This document shows positions 43,561 through 53,584 of a stretch of DNA of 64,000 nucleotides, one piece after another (the first letter of the stretch is position 1; every line of letters starts with the position of its first letter). The stretch covers positions 30,703-94,702 of the forward strand of contig JBNLBS010000016.1 in the NCBI GenBank assembly GCA_050303415.1, given 5' to 3'. The stretch is from JBNLBS01 sp050303415. GTDB lineage: Bacteria > Pseudomonadota > Gammaproteobacteria > Methylococcales > Methylomonadaceae. Position numbers and translations under genes: made by a program. The notes below the pieces were generated by a model that saw nothing but the letters and a program-made list of their open reading frames with translations, was not told the origin of the DNA and made no database searches.

Positions 43561-44414
43561 TACTGTTCCAAAATATCCAGCCCGGTTGATTTATCCAATG
43601 TCACATCGTCATTATCTCTATCCAATGTCAGCCCGGCAAAATCAAATAAATTAGTATCCGCCATTTGAGACGGTGCAATATTTTTTAGGCTGGAAAAGAT
43701 TGTTTCCAAGCGCCCGGGGAATTGTTTATCCCACGCCATTAACATCACCTTCATGGCCTGTCTTTGCAGGTTTTCTTGTGAACCGCAAAGATTACACGGA
43801 ATAATGGGGAATTGTTTATATTCAGCAAATTTAGCAATATCTTTTTCCCGACTATAAGCCAATGGACGAATCACTATATTTTTTTTATCATCGCTCAAAA
43901 GCTTAGGCGGCATGGCTTTAAGTTTACCGGCATAAAAAATATTGAGAAAAAATGTCTCTAAAATGTCATCCCTATGGTGTCCCAGAGCGATTTTTGTCAC
44001 CCCATTTTCCTGAGCATAACCATACAGACTTCCTCGACGCAAGCGGGAACACAGGCTACATGTGGTTTTACCCTCTGGAATAATACGCTTAACCACACTA
44101 TAGGTATCACGTTCGATAATATGATACGGCACCCCAATGGAATCCAGATATTCGGGCAGAATATGTTCAGGAAAACCCGGTTGTTTTTGATCCAGGTTGA
44201 CCGCAACCAATTCAAATTCCACTGGTGCGGTTTTTTGTAAATTCAACAGGATATCTAGCATGACGAAGGAGTCTTTACCGCCGGATAAGCACACCATGAC
44301 CTTATCGCCGTTTTCGATCATATTGTAATCGGCAATTGCATCACCAACAGCGTGACGCAGACGTTTTTGCAGTTTGTTAAACTCAGTTTTTGATTTTTTA
44401 TCGAGAACGGACAT
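43560..44414 (-). CDS. ttcA: tRNA 2-thiocytidine(32) synthetase
   Basis: This 284-residue PP-loop ATPase has SGGKDS (residues 44-49), the CSLC pair near residue 119 and CNLCG near residue 206 that supply the iron-sulfur cluster ligands. It adds sulfur to C32 of certain tRNAs in the cytosol. Length and motifs match E. coli TtcA. The SAM hydrolase gene follows it directly. Confidence 0.95.
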   Translation of the reverse strand: MSVLDKKSKTEFNKLQKRLRHAVGDAIADYNMIENGDKVMVCLSGGKDSFVMLDILLNLQKTAPVEFELVAVNLDQKQPGFPEHILPEYLDSIGVPYHIIERDTYSVVKRIIPEGKTTCSLCSRLRRGSLYGYAQENGVTKIALGHHRDDILETFFLNIFYAGKLKAMPPKLLSDDKKNIVIRPLAYSREKDIAKFAEYKQFPIIPCNLCGSQENLQRQAMKVMLMAWDKQFPGRLETIFSSLKNIAPSQMADTNLFDFAGLTLDRDNDDVTLDKSTGLDILEQ

Positions 44415-44459
44415 AGTTATGCAGAAAGCATAAAGCGAATAAATCGCTAAAAGGAAAAC

Positions 44460-44482
44460 GGGCAGACTTGGAAAGTCTGCCC
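44460..44482 (-). terminator. Intrinsic terminator after fabB
   Basis: GGGCAGACTT (44460-44469) and AAGTCTGCCC (44473-44482) are a perfect 10-bp stem with a GGA loop. On the minus strand a T-rich tail GTTTTCCTTTT follows. It ends fabB transcription, 10 bases after the stop codon. Confidence 0.88.
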
Positions 44483-44492
44483 AAAAATATAC

Positions 44493-45713
44493 TTAATCGT
44501 TATAGCGTTGGAAAATTAAAGTGGCATTAGTACCGCCAAAACCAAAACTATTTGACATGATGGTATTCAAAGTAACGTCATCCATACGTTCACGCACAAT
44601 GGGTACACCCTCTGCCTCAGGGTCCAACTGGGTAATATTTGCCGATGCACTCAGGAATCTCTCTTCCATCATTAACAGCGAATAAATAGCCTCATTAACG
44701 CCCGCAGCGCCTAAAGCATGACCTGTTAGTGACTTGGTTGAAGATACCAAAGGTACTTCACCCTGTCCGAACACGGTCCTTAGCGCTTCAAGCTCACGAG
44801 TATCACCAACCGGTGTACTGGTTCCATGCGCATTGATATAATCAACTTTACCGTTTACCGTTGCCATGGCTTGTTGCATACAACGTACTGCACCTTCACC
44901 GGAAGGCTGTACCATATCGTAACCATCGGAGGTCGCACCATAGCCGGTAAGTTCGGCATAAATCTTGGCGCCTCGCGCTTTGGCATGTTCCAGTTCTTCA
45001 ATCACCAAAACACCACCACCGCCAGCAATCACAAAACCGTCACGCGTTGCGTCATAGGGTCTTGAGGCTGTTTCCGGCGTGTCATTATATTTTGAAGATA
45101 ATGCACCCATAGCATCAAATAATACCGACATGGTCCAATGTACTTCTTCACCACCACCGGCAAAAACCACATCCTGCTTATTCAGTTGAATCAGCTCCAT
45201 GGCATGGCCGATACAATGCGCACTGGTGGCACAAGCGGAACTGATCGAGTAATTAACACCCTTGATTTTAAAAGGTGTCGCCAAACAAGCCGTATTTGTA
45301 CTGGACATGGTACGTGGCACCATATAGGGCCCGACTCGCTTAACACCTTTTTCACGCAGTGTGTCGGCGGCACCGACTAAATTGGATGTCGACGGACCAC
45401 CGGAACCCATGACCAAACCGGTTCTAAAGTTTGAAACCTCCGACTCTTCCAAACCGGAATCATCTATGGCTTGCTGCATAGCTATATAGTTAAATGCAGC
45501 ACCATCGCCCATAAAGCGTTTTACTTTACGGTCGATATGTTGATCCAAATCAATATTGACCGGGCCATGGATATGACTTCTGAATCCTAATTCTTTATAC
45601 TCTTCAGCAAATACAATGCCTGAGCGCCCTTGTTTTAGAGAATCGACAACTTCATCCCTGTTATTGCCAATACTGGATACAATCCCTAAACCAGTTACTA
45701 CAACTCTTTTCAT
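44493..45713 (-). CDS. fabB: 3-oxoacyl-ACP synthase I
   Basis: This is a 406-residue condensing enzyme with C161 (SSACATSAH), H in NAHGTSTPVGD and H in SLTGHALGAAG. Residue pattern and the upstream fabA identify FabB, which elongates the unsaturated acyl chain made by FabA. It is in the fabA-fabB operon (11-base gap) and is followed by a strong terminator. The aryl-polyene-like ketosynthases at 54-57 kb are separate paralogues. Confidence 0.95.
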   Translation of the reverse strand: MKRVVVTGLGIVSSIGNNRDEVVDSLKQGRSGIVFAEEYKELGFRSHIHGPVNIDLDQHIDRKVKRFMGDGAAFNYIAMQQAIDDSGLEESEVSNFRTGLVMGSGGPSTSNLVGAADTLREKGVKRVGPYMVPRTMSSTNTACLATPFKIKGVNYSISSACATSAHCIGHAMELIQLNKQDVVFAGGGEEVHWTMSVLFDAMGALSSKYNDTPETASRPYDATRDGFVIAGGGGVLVIEELEHAKARGAKIYAELTGYGATSDGYDMVQPSGEGAVRCMQQAMATVNGKVDYINAHGTSTPVGDTRELEALRTVFGQGEVPLVSSTKSLTGHALGAAGVNEAIYSLLMMEERFLSASANITQLDPEAEGVPIVRERMDDVTLNTIMSNSFGFGGTNATLIFQRYND

Positions 45714-45724
45714 TTCTTTTGCCT

Positions 45725-46240
45725 CTAGAAATCTTGTGTAGAAGTGAATAAACCAACACGAAGATCTGTTGCTTCATATATTACTTTGCCATCAACCTCC
45801 ATTGTTGCATCGGCAATCCCCATAACCAACTTACGCAAGATAACTCTTTTTAAATCAATTCTATAGGTTACTTTTTTTGCAGTAGGAAGAACTTGTCCCT
45901 TAAACTTAACTTCACCGACACCCAGTGCGCGACCTTTACCTGGCCCACCCATCCAACATAAATAAAAGCCAACCAATTGCCACATAGCATCCAAACCAAG
46001 ACAGCCAGGCATAACGGGATCGCCTTGAAAATGGCAATCAAAAAACCAAAGATCAGGCGTGATATCTAACTCTGCAACAATTTCACCTTTACCATATTTA
46101 CCGCCTTCATCAGTGATAAGGGTAATCCGATCCATCATCAGCATATTTGGAAGAGGTAATTGAGCATTTTTGGGCCCATACAACTCTCCTCTGCCGGATT
46201 TTAATAATTCTTCACGGGTAAAACTATGCTGTTTCTCCAT
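45725..46240 (-). CDS. fabA: 3-hydroxydecanoyl-ACP dehydratase/isomerase
   Basis: This 171-residue hotdog enzyme has catalytic H70 (DCHFQGDPVMPG) and D84 (GLDAMWQ), the same numbers as in E. coli FabA. It dehydrates 3-hydroxydecanoyl-ACP and isomerises the double bond to start unsaturated fatty acid synthesis. Operon with fabB. No FadR/FabR-type palindrome was noticed upstream. Confidence 0.96.
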   Translation of the reverse strand: MEKQHSFTREELLKSGRGELYGPKNAQLPLPNMLMMDRITLITDEGGKYGKGEIVAELDITPDLWFFDCHFQGDPVMPGCLGLDAMWQLVGFYLCWMGGPGKGRALGVGEVKFKGQVLPTAKKVTYRIDLKRVILRKLVMGIADATMEVDGKVIYEATDLRVGLFTSTQDF

Positions 46241-46319
46241 CGATAATACCTAAGCTTTTTATTCTTGTATTCAAAACACGCATTATCTTACAGTCACGAA
46301 AAAAAATCAGCTCAAATTT

Positions 46320-48236
46320 TTATTCCGGCAGCACATCACGCATAAAATCCTTCATTTTTAATGTATTCCTATGCATTCTTTTTTGATAAATCAATGCATA
46401 AGCCAAGACGGCAGCAACATATCGCCGGGTTTCGGTAAATGGAATAGTCTCAACCCATATATCAGCCGGAACTGCGTGCAATTTAGGCAACCATTTCAAA
46501 ACCCTATGAGGGCCGGCATTATAAGCAGCTGCAGCCAAAGCAAAGTGGCCATTAAACCGGTTGAGTAATTTTTTATAATAATATGAACCATACTTTACAT
46601 TGGTTTCCGGGTTAAACAGGCTGTTTTTTGATGACCACTTTTCCTTCAGGTTTCTGGCTATCTGACGACCGGTTTGCGGCATAATCTGCATTAATCCCCG
46701 AGCCCCCACCGGTGATCGTGCGTTTTGATTAAAAGCGCTTTCCCGACGAATCAAACCCAGTATGATTGAAGGATCAAGATCATTTTTGATGGCATTCTTA
46801 TTAACCTGATCAATATAGTTGACCGGAAAACGCATACTGACATCATCCCAATAGTCAGCTCTGGCAATGGTTAAGATAGCCAGTTGATCCCAATTCCATT
46901 GCTGAGCAAGTTTTGCCGCCGCCATCAAATCCTGTTGATTCAATGACCGAACTGTAAACCACCATTGTCTTCTTAGTTCCATGGTTTTGTTAAGCGCTGC
47001 AAGCTCTTTAATCATCTGAAAAGCCGGTCTTTGGAGCAAAGACTCCACCTTACCTTCCTGTAGTCTGACCGGTTTATCCGCTAAGTGATATTGCCTTTTA
47101 ATATTATCGGCCGCCAAAAAGCCATAAAAGCTTCTATCTGTAGATAATTGCTCGTACAAAGAGCGTGCTTTTTCCTTTTCTCCTAACGCTTCATGGGCTC
47201 TAGCCTGCCAGTATTGCCATACCGGTTCGCGTTTCTCCTGCTTTGTCAAACCGGCCAAGGCCTCATTAACAAATGACCAGTTAATTTGCTGTAAGGCCGA
47301 CCTAACTCGCCAGGTTCTGGTCGTACCGTCAGTTTTTGATAGCTGTTTTAATCGGTTATAAGCTTTTGCATCACGACTAAAAGCCAGACTTAAAGCTAAT
47401 TTCCTATCAACAAGCTGAATATCTGTTTCTTCAATCTTAATATGCTTTTTCTGATCATCCCATAATTTAATAGCCTTTTCCCGATCAATTCGAGCGTAAC
47501 GCATCACCCCATAAGCAAAAATATGCCCCTTTTGTGGGTATTTATTTTTCCATAGATCTGCTTTTGCCACTAAAGAAGGATTCTTATGTACCTTTAACCA
47601 AAAATCGGCAATTGTTTTATTCTTATCCGACATTTTTTTTCTGACGTAAGATGCCAAGCGCAGATTACCTTTATTTAACGCGGCATCAAAACGCTGCCAG
47701 ACAATTTTCTGGGTAAAGTATGAAGACTGCATCAATTTGGAAAACAGGTGATCACATTCCTTGGCCTGTGATTTCCCCACTACCCACAATTTTTGTGCCG
47801 CAGTCAGTGCCTCACGCTTATGACCGGATTGATATTTACCCCAGTAATATAAACAGGTTAATGCCGGTGCTGCTGTGTCTTGATAATACTTAAAGAAAAG
47901 TTTCCAATTTTGCGCCTGGGCTAATTTGTTCAACCATTTTTCTCTTAATAAAACCGCATAACGAGTACCATTAAACCGATTCAGAAAAGATTCAATTTCG
48001 GTTGTTTGCGATAAGTTTTTTTTAAGCCATTGATATTTTATAAAAGGATAAAGGGGATAATCTTTTAACAGGCGAAAATTTTCTTCTAATACAGAATTGG
48101 AACCTCCCAACTGAATAAATTTTTCAGTCTGCAAAAAAATATCTCTTTGCTGTTGAAGCGTAACAGCCTGTGCCAGGCCTCCCGCCAGTAGAAATCCCAG
48201 CAGTATAATTGATCGAACAAAGAAAATTTTATTCAT
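46320..48236 (-). CDS. slt: Soluble lytic murein transglycosylase (Slt70)
   Basis: This 638-residue protein has a signal peptide (cut after AQA, residue 24) and a long superhelical U-domain. The GH23 domain starts near residue 480, with catalytic E in RRESAFNQNA, then PVGARGLMQIMPQT and AAAYNAGP. It cleaves glycan strands of peptidoglycan to 1,6-anhydro products in the periplasm. Length and domain order match E. coli Slt70. It stands alone, divergent from the ABC exporter gene. Confidence 0.94.
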   Translation of the reverse strand: MNKIFFVRSIILLGFLLAGGLAQAVTLQQQRDIFLQTEKFIQLGGSNSVLEENFRLLKDYPLYPFIKYQWLKKNLSQTTEIESFLNRFNGTRYAVLLREKWLNKLAQAQNWKLFFKYYQDTAAPALTCLYYWGKYQSGHKREALTAAQKLWVVGKSQAKECDHLFSKLMQSSYFTQKIVWQRFDAALNKGNLRLASYVRKKMSDKNKTIADFWLKVHKNPSLVAKADLWKNKYPQKGHIFAYGVMRYARIDREKAIKLWDDQKKHIKIEETDIQLVDRKLALSLAFSRDAKAYNRLKQLSKTDGTTRTWRVRSALQQINWSFVNEALAGLTKQEKREPVWQYWQARAHEALGEKEKARSLYEQLSTDRSFYGFLAADNIKRQYHLADKPVRLQEGKVESLLQRPAFQMIKELAALNKTMELRRQWWFTVRSLNQQDLMAAAKLAQQWNWDQLAILTIARADYWDDVSMRFPVNYIDQVNKNAIKNDLDPSIILGLIRRESAFNQNARSPVGARGLMQIMPQTGRQIARNLKEKWSSKNSLFNPETNVKYGSYYYKKLLNRFNGHFALAAAAYNAGPHRVLKWLPKLHAVPADIWVETIPFTETRRYVAAVLAYALIYQKRMHRNTLKMKDFMRDVLPE

Positions 48237-48419
48237 CGTTTAAGTTTACCAAAACCGGCATAAATTAATAGTTCAAAAAACAACTGCCAACGCCTAATCG
48301 CATAAAAATAGATACCTGTCTGAAAAAAGATAATTGTGATTCATCATGCTCTCAACAGCTGATTTTAGAATAATACAAAATGAATGAGTTTATAATGGCA
48401 TATTAACCAGATATAATTA

Positions 48420-50249
48420 ATGCGTTTTAAGTCTAACTTTACCCTTGTGAGCTATACTAATCCCCCTTCCCCTTCTGCAACCACCTATACCTGGGATTAT
48501 ATTTACCAGATTGCATTAAAGCATAAAAATGGACTGATGACGGCACAGATCATTGCTATTTTAGCAACCATTGCCAGTGTCCCGGTTCCATTACTAATGC
48601 CCTTACTGGTGGATGAGGTATTGCTTGATCGACCCGGTATTACGATTGAGGTAATCAATTTATTTTTTCCCGCCTCATGGCATAGTCCGGTCCTTTATAT
48701 TACAACGGTTTTATTGTGCAGCCTGTTATTGAGAGTTATCGCCATAATCTTTAACATTATTCAGGCCAGGCAATTCTCCACCATAGCCAAAGATATTATT
48801 TTTCATATCCGAACAAAACAGATTCAACATTTGCAAAACCTGTCCATGTCCGAATATGAAAGCCTGGGATCGGGCACGGTAATCACCCACATGGTGACTG
48901 ACCTTGATACATTGGATACCTTTATAGGCACCACAATCAGCAAACTACTGGTAGCCAGCCTGACCATCATCGGCACGGCGGTTATTCTGCTTTGGATGCA
49001 CTGGCAATTGGGCCTGTTTATTTTATTGTTGAATCCGGTGGTTATTTATTTTACCCGGGTTGTCGGTTCCAATATCAAGCACCTTAAAGCCAAAGAAAAT
49101 TCGGCCTATGAAGTGTTCCAACAATCGTTAACCGAAACACTGGAAGCCATTCACCAGATTCGTGCCAGCAACCGGGAAAAGCATTACTGCCGGCAACTGA
49201 TTAAATCCGCTCTGGCAGTCAAGGAAAATGCTGCACAATTTGCCTGGCGCAGTGATGCGGCAACACGATTAAGTTTTTTAGTCTTTTTATTTGGTTTTGA
49301 TATTTTTCGTGCTTGCGCCATGTTAATGGTATTTTATTCAGACCTAAGCATAGGCCAAATGCTGGCAGTTTTTGGTTATCTGTGGTTTATGATGCAGCCG
49401 GTACAAGAGGTATTGGGTATTCAATATGCGTTTTATACCGCTAAAGCCGCATTAAAAAGAATTAATAAATTAAATGAGCTTAAACAGGAGCCTCAATATC
49501 CTCATTTAAAAGATCCGTTTAAGAATAAAAAAACTGTCGATATTAAAATACAAGACCTGCATTTTCGCTATAGTGATGAAGAAATTCTTTCCGGCATCCG
49601 ACTTCACATTAAGTCCGGTGAAAAAGTCGCACTGGTTGGTGCCAGTGGCGGCGGCAAGTCAACTTTAGTACAGACATTGATCGGTCTTTACCCTGCTAAC
49701 AGTGGCATGATTTATTATGATGACGTACCCATTGATCAAATCGGCCTGGAGGTAGTCAGGGAAAATGTAGTGACTGTGTTGCAACACCCTATCCTGTTTA
49801 ACGACAGCATTCGTGCCAACCTGACCATGGGTAAAAAAGCCAGCGATCAAGCACTATGGCAGGCGCTAGAAATTGCTCAACTAAAATCCACTATCACCGA
49901 CCTTCATCAGGGCCTGGATACTATTGTCGGAAGACACGGCATGCGCTTATCCGGCGGGCAAAAACAGCGTCTGGCTATCGCGCGAATGATTGTGGCCGAT
50001 CCAAAAGTTGTGATCCTGGATGAGGCCACTTCAGCATTGGACACCGAAACCGAACGCAAACTTCACCAGGCACTAACGGAATTTTTACATAACCGGACCA
50101 CTATTATCATCGCCCATCGACTCAGTGCAGTAAAACTTGCGGATCATGTATATGTATTTGAGGAAGGTAAAATATGTGAACAAGGGCGACATGAAACATT
50201 AATTCAACAAAATGGTCTATATTCAAAACTTTATGGTGAATACCAATGA
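48420..50249 (+). CDS. ABC exporter, fused permease-ATPase
   Basis: This 609-residue half-transporter has six membrane segments (to about residue 325) and an ATPase domain with Walker A GASGGGKST near residue 410, signature LSGGQKQR near 519 and Walker B VVILDEATSALD near 540. Such homodimers export lipids, peptides or drugs, like MsbA relatives. The ATG has no clear ribosome site. It overlaps the PHP gene by 4 bases (ATGA). The substrate is unknown. Confidence 0.9.
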   Translation: MRFKSNFTLVSYTNPPSPSATTYTWDYIYQIALKHKNGLMTAQIIAILATIASVPVPLLMPLLVDEVLLDRPGITIEVINLFFPASWHSPVLYITTVLLCSLLLRVIAIIFNIIQARQFSTIAKDIIFHIRTKQIQHLQNLSMSEYESLGSGTVITHMVTDLDTLDTFIGTTISKLLVASLTIIGTAVILLWMHWQLGLFILLLNPVVIYFTRVVGSNIKHLKAKENSAYEVFQQSLTETLEAIHQIRASNREKHYCRQLIKSALAVKENAAQFAWRSDAATRLSFLVFLFGFDIFRACAMLMVFYSDLSIGQMLAVFGYLWFMMQPVQEVLGIQYAFYTAKAALKRINKLNELKQEPQYPHLKDPFKNKKTVDIKIQDLHFRYSDEEILSGIRLHIKSGEKVALVGASGGGKSTLVQTLIGLYPANSGMIYYDDVPIDQIGLEVVRENVVTVLQHPILFNDSIRANLTMGKKASDQALWQALEIAQLKSTITDLHQGLDTIVGRHGMRLSGGQKQRLAIARMIVADPKVVILDEATSALDTETERKLHQALTEFLHNRTTIIIAHRLSAVKLADHVYVFEEGKICEQGRHETLIQQNGLYSKLYGEYQ

Positions 50250-51103
50250 TAGAAAAATATGATCTGCATTGTCATTCTACCGAATCCGACGGCACCTTAT
50301 CTCCCACCGAGCTCATTCAACGCGCAAAAGAAAAAGGCGTCAGCCATCTTGCTTTAACCGACCATGATACTACAGCCGGTTTACCCGAGGCTCGAAAGGC
50401 GGCAGATCAGGCCGGCATTACTTTAATTCCCGGCATTGAAATTTCAACCACCTGGAATCATAAATGTCTGCATATCGTTGGCCTGGGTATAGACTCTGAT
50501 TATGAACCTCTGGTAAAGGGTAGTCAGCAGCTAAGAACCATTCGTACAGAACGGGCTGAAAAAATTGCCTATAAACTGGAAAAAAGACGTATCTATGGTG
50601 CCTTGGATGCAGTCAAAAAAGCGGCCGGCACAGGGATGATTACACGTCCGCATTTTGCCAATTTTTTGGTTTCACAAAACCATGTTTCTTCTGTACAGGA
50701 AGCTTTTGACCGTTACCTTGCCAAAGGTAAACCGGCTTTTGTCTCAACCACCTGGACAGACATGGAATTAGCCGTCGATTGGATCACCCAATCTGGAGGG
50801 GTGGCAGTTTTAGCCCATCCTATGCGTTATAAGTTAACCACAAACTGGATGAAACGCCTGTTACCAGCCTTTAAACAAGCCGGCGGGCAAGCATTGGAGG
50901 TTGTCAGTGGCCGAAATAATCCCGATGAAATTCGCATTTTAAGCAACTATGCCGAACGCTTTGAACTGGCTGGCTCCACCGGCTCGGATTTCCATACACC
51001 TGATAACCAATGGGTTGAACTGGGACGCCTGCCTCCGTTACCAAAGAAAATCACGCCGGTTTGGGACTTGCTTCAGGTTGACGCCTATCAACCATCACCG
51101 TAA
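50246..51103 (+). CDS. PHP-domain phosphoesterase, RNase AM/YciV type
   Basis: This 285-residue protein has PHP metal motifs DLHCHSTESDG (residues 5-15), LALTDHDTT near residue 35, a HIVGLGI near 72, and GSDFHT near the end. YciV/TrpH relatives are 3',5'-nucleoside bisphosphate phosphatases or 5'-3' exonucleases that trim rRNA and decapped RNA. It is translationally coupled to the ABC exporter, an unexplained pairing. No Trp-operon genes are near. Confidence 0.9.
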   Translation: MIEKYDLHCHSTESDGTLSPTELIQRAKEKGVSHLALTDHDTTAGLPEARKAADQAGITLIPGIEISTTWNHKCLHIVGLGIDSDYEPLVKGSQQLRTIRTERAEKIAYKLEKRRIYGALDAVKKAAGTGMITRPHFANFLVSQNHVSSVQEAFDRYLAKGKPAFVSTTWTDMELAVDWITQSGGVAVLAHPMRYKLTTNWMKRLLPAFKQAGGQALEVVSGRNNPDEIRILSNYAERFELAGSTGSDFHTPDNQWVELGRLPPLPKKITPVWDLLQVDAYQPSP

Positions 51104-51140
51104 CATCAACAATTATTACTGATAAATAAAGATATCCAGA

Positions 51141-52574
51141 ATGGGGCAGGAAATTTCATTTTCTAATTTTGATGCGGGTGATTTTGACCGCTTTCATCAA
51201 CAATTAACTCAAGAAACCAAGCTGCTGCATAAGCTGTTTAAACAAAAAGCTTTCTCCAGCAAGCATCCGGTTGCCGGATTTGAGGTCGAAGCGTGGCTGA
51301 TTGACCATCAGATGCTGCCATCACCCATTAATGAACATTTTCTGGATACATTAAAAGAGCCTTTAGCCTGCGCAGAACTCGCAAAATTCAATATTGAATT
51401 AAACACTGACCCGACACCGCTGGCTGGAAATATCTTTACTCGCCTGCATAAGCATCTTGCAGCAACCTGGAACAGAGCGAGTCAACATGCCAACGATCTG
51501 GACAGTCACCTATTGATGATAGGTACCTTGCCGACTTTAAAACAATCCGATTTAAAACTGGAAAACATGTCAAATTTAAACCGCTACCGGGTTTTAAATG
51601 AGCAAATCCTGCATTCCAGAGGCAAACCTATTCATATGGATATTATTGGCGCCGAACACCTGAAACTGGAACATGATGACGTCATGCTGGAATCCGCGAC
51701 TACGTCTTTTCAAATTCATATTCAACTACCAATTGATATTGCTCATCATTTTTACAATGCTTCCATCATTGCATCTGCCCCGATGGTTGCTTTATGTGCC
51801 AACGCGCCCTATTTGTTCGGTAAACAATTATGGCATGAAACCAGGATTCCGATTTTTGAACAGGCAATAGAAACCGGGGGTTACAATGGCGCCGCACAGG
51901 GCCCGATTAGACGCGTCAGCTTTGGAACTGATTATGTACGTCACTCAATAATCGAGTGTTTTCAGGAAAATCTTGATCATTTTCCCATTCTATTACCCGC
52001 TAATATGAACTCAGAGATTGAGCATTTTGATTGTCTTCGTTTACATAATGGGACTATCTGGCGTTGGAACCGTCCTCTAATTGGCTTTGATGAGGATGGC
52101 TCCCCGCATATAAGGGTCGAACACAGGTCTCCAGCTGCCGGCCCGACTATAATCGATTCCATCGCTAATGCTGCATTTTACTATGGTCTGAGTCAGAATA
52201 TTTGTGAGCAAATAATGGAAAAAAACCTGCCTTTACCTTTTGCTCAAGCTAAAGATAACTTTTATCAGGCAGCACGTTTTGGCCTGGACAGTCATATTAC
52301 CTGGTTTGACGGTCAGAAACATCGTATGCAGGAACTGTTTAGAACCGAATTGCTTCCCAGGGCCATTTTAGGCTTAAAATCTTTAGGTGTCAGTCGCTGT
52401 GATATTGAAGACTATCTGGATATCATTCAACACCGTATTAGCAACAAGCAAAATGGCAGCCTGTGGCAACGCCAGTTTATGGATCAACAAAGCAATCAAT
52501 TTGCCGCCATGACTCAGGCCTATTTAAACAACCAAATGACTAATAACCCTGTCAGCCAATGGAAACAGAATTGA
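51141..52574 (+). CDS. Glutamate-cysteine ligase-like (GCS2) enzyme
   Basis: This 477-residue protein shows the GCS2 fold: VAGFEVEAWLID near residue 46 (the E-x-E metal and Glu site), NIELNTDP near residue 87, a SFQIHIQLP near 190, and HIRVEHRSPAAGP near residue 327. These ATP-grasp-related enzymes join an amino acid to the side-chain carboxyl of Glu. The family includes glutathione synthesis and other gamma-glutamyl products. The next gene overlaps it by 16 bases and encodes an M14 deacylase, so the pair may build and cut the same amide. It is not the usual GshA of E. coli. Confidence 0.8.
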   Translation: MGQEISFSNFDAGDFDRFHQQLTQETKLLHKLFKQKAFSSKHPVAGFEVEAWLIDHQMLPSPINEHFLDTLKEPLACAELAKFNIELNTDPTPLAGNIFTRLHKHLAATWNRASQHANDLDSHLLMIGTLPTLKQSDLKLENMSNLNRYRVLNEQILHSRGKPIHMDIIGAEHLKLEHDDVMLESATTSFQIHIQLPIDIAHHFYNASIIASAPMVALCANAPYLFGKQLWHETRIPIFEQAIETGGYNGAAQGPIRRVSFGTDYVRHSIIECFQENLDHFPILLPANMNSEIEHFDCLRLHNGTIWRWNRPLIGFDEDGSPHIRVEHRSPAAGPTIIDSIANAAFYYGLSQNICEQIMEKNLPLPFAQAKDNFYQAARFGLDSHITWFDGQKHRMQELFRTELLPRAILGLKSLGVSRCDIEDYLDIIQHRISNKQNGSLWQRQFMDQQSNQFAAMTQAYLNNQMTNNPVSQWKQN

Positions 52575-53584
52575 ATACCACCGTGATAAAACAAATTGAC
52601 TCTCTACCCGAAGACTTATTAAATGCCGCACCACAGGATTTGCATCAAATATTACCTGAACCCACGTTAATTCATCTATCCGGCAGCCACAAGGAACCCT
52701 TATTTATTTCAGTGCAACTGCATGGCAACGAGCCGACCGGCTTTCTGGCAGTCAAACAGTTATTAAAAAAATACCAAAACCAACCTTTGCCTCGCTCCAT
52801 ATCACTGTTTTTAGGCAATACCGAAGCTGCCAGTAAAAATATGCGTCGTCTTGACGGACAACCAGATTTCAACCGTATCTGGCCCGGCACAGAGTTACCG
52901 GAATCAGCTGAAACCCATATGGCTCAGGAAATTGTCAACATCATGCAGCAACGTAATGTGTTTGCCAGTATCGATGTCCACAATAATACCGGCTTAAACC
53001 CACATTACGCATGTATTAACAAACTGGATAATTCATTTTTGCAACTGGCTTCGTTATTTGGCCGTTTAATCGTATATTTTTTGTATCCCAAAGGCGTTCA
53101 ATCTGCAGCCTTTGCCGAAATCTGTCCTGCAGTTACACTTGAATGCGGGCGCCCTGGGCAACAATATGGCGTTGAACATGCTTTTGAATTCTTAAACAGC
53201 TGCCTTCATTTAACCGAATTAAGTAGCAATCCGGTACATAATCAGGATATAGACCTGTTTCATACCGTGGCACAGGTTAAAATAAAGCCGGACTACAACT
53301 TCAGTTTTCAACAACCTGATGCGGATTTATTACTCAGCCAGGATATCGAACGGATGAATTTTACCGAGATTTCCGCCGGCACTCAGTTTGGCACTATAAA
53401 CAACAGTCATTTACCGTTGATGGCACAAGACGAACAGGGTAACGATGTCACCAAAAAGTTTTTCGCCGTGGATAATAAAGAATTACATGTCACCCGCTCA
53501 ACCATGCCCTCCATGTTAACCCTGGACGAACGGGTTATCAGACAGGATTGTTTATGCTATTTAATGGAAAGAATCAGCTTATGA
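52559..53584 (+). CDS. Succinylglutamate desuccinylase/aspartoacylase-family enzyme
   Basis: This 341-residue M14-type zinc hydrolase has HGNEPTGF near residue 57 (His and Glu ligands), SIDVHNNTG near residue 138 (third ligand) and an LECGRPGQQYG segment near residue 198 with the catalytic Glu. AstE and aspartoacylase remove acyl groups from amino acids. The overlap with the GCS2 gene (16 bases) and with ycgN (4 bases) makes a three-gene operon. No astABCD genes are nearby, so arginine degradation is unlikely. Confidence 0.82.
   Translation: METELNTTVIKQIDSLPEDLLNAAPQDLHQILPEPTLIHLSGSHKEPLFISVQLHGNEPTGFLAVKQLLKKYQNQPLPRSISLFLGNTEAASKNMRRLDGQPDFNRIWPGTELPESAETHMAQEIVNIMQQRNVFASIDVHNNTGLNPHYACINKLDNSFLQLASLFGRLIVYFLYPKGVQSAAFAEICPAVTLECGRPGQQYGVEHAFEFLNSCLHLTELSSNPVHNQDIDLFHTVAQVKIKPDYNFSFQQPDADLLLSQDIERMNFTEISAGTQFGTINNSHLPLMAQDEQGNDVTKKFFAVDNKELHVTRSTMPSMLTLDERVIRQDCLCYLMERISL

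Noticed and set aside
44493..46240. fabA and fabB as part of the aryl-polyene block
   Set aside because: They are the normal fabA-fabB operon with own terminator, 8 kb away with unrelated genes between.
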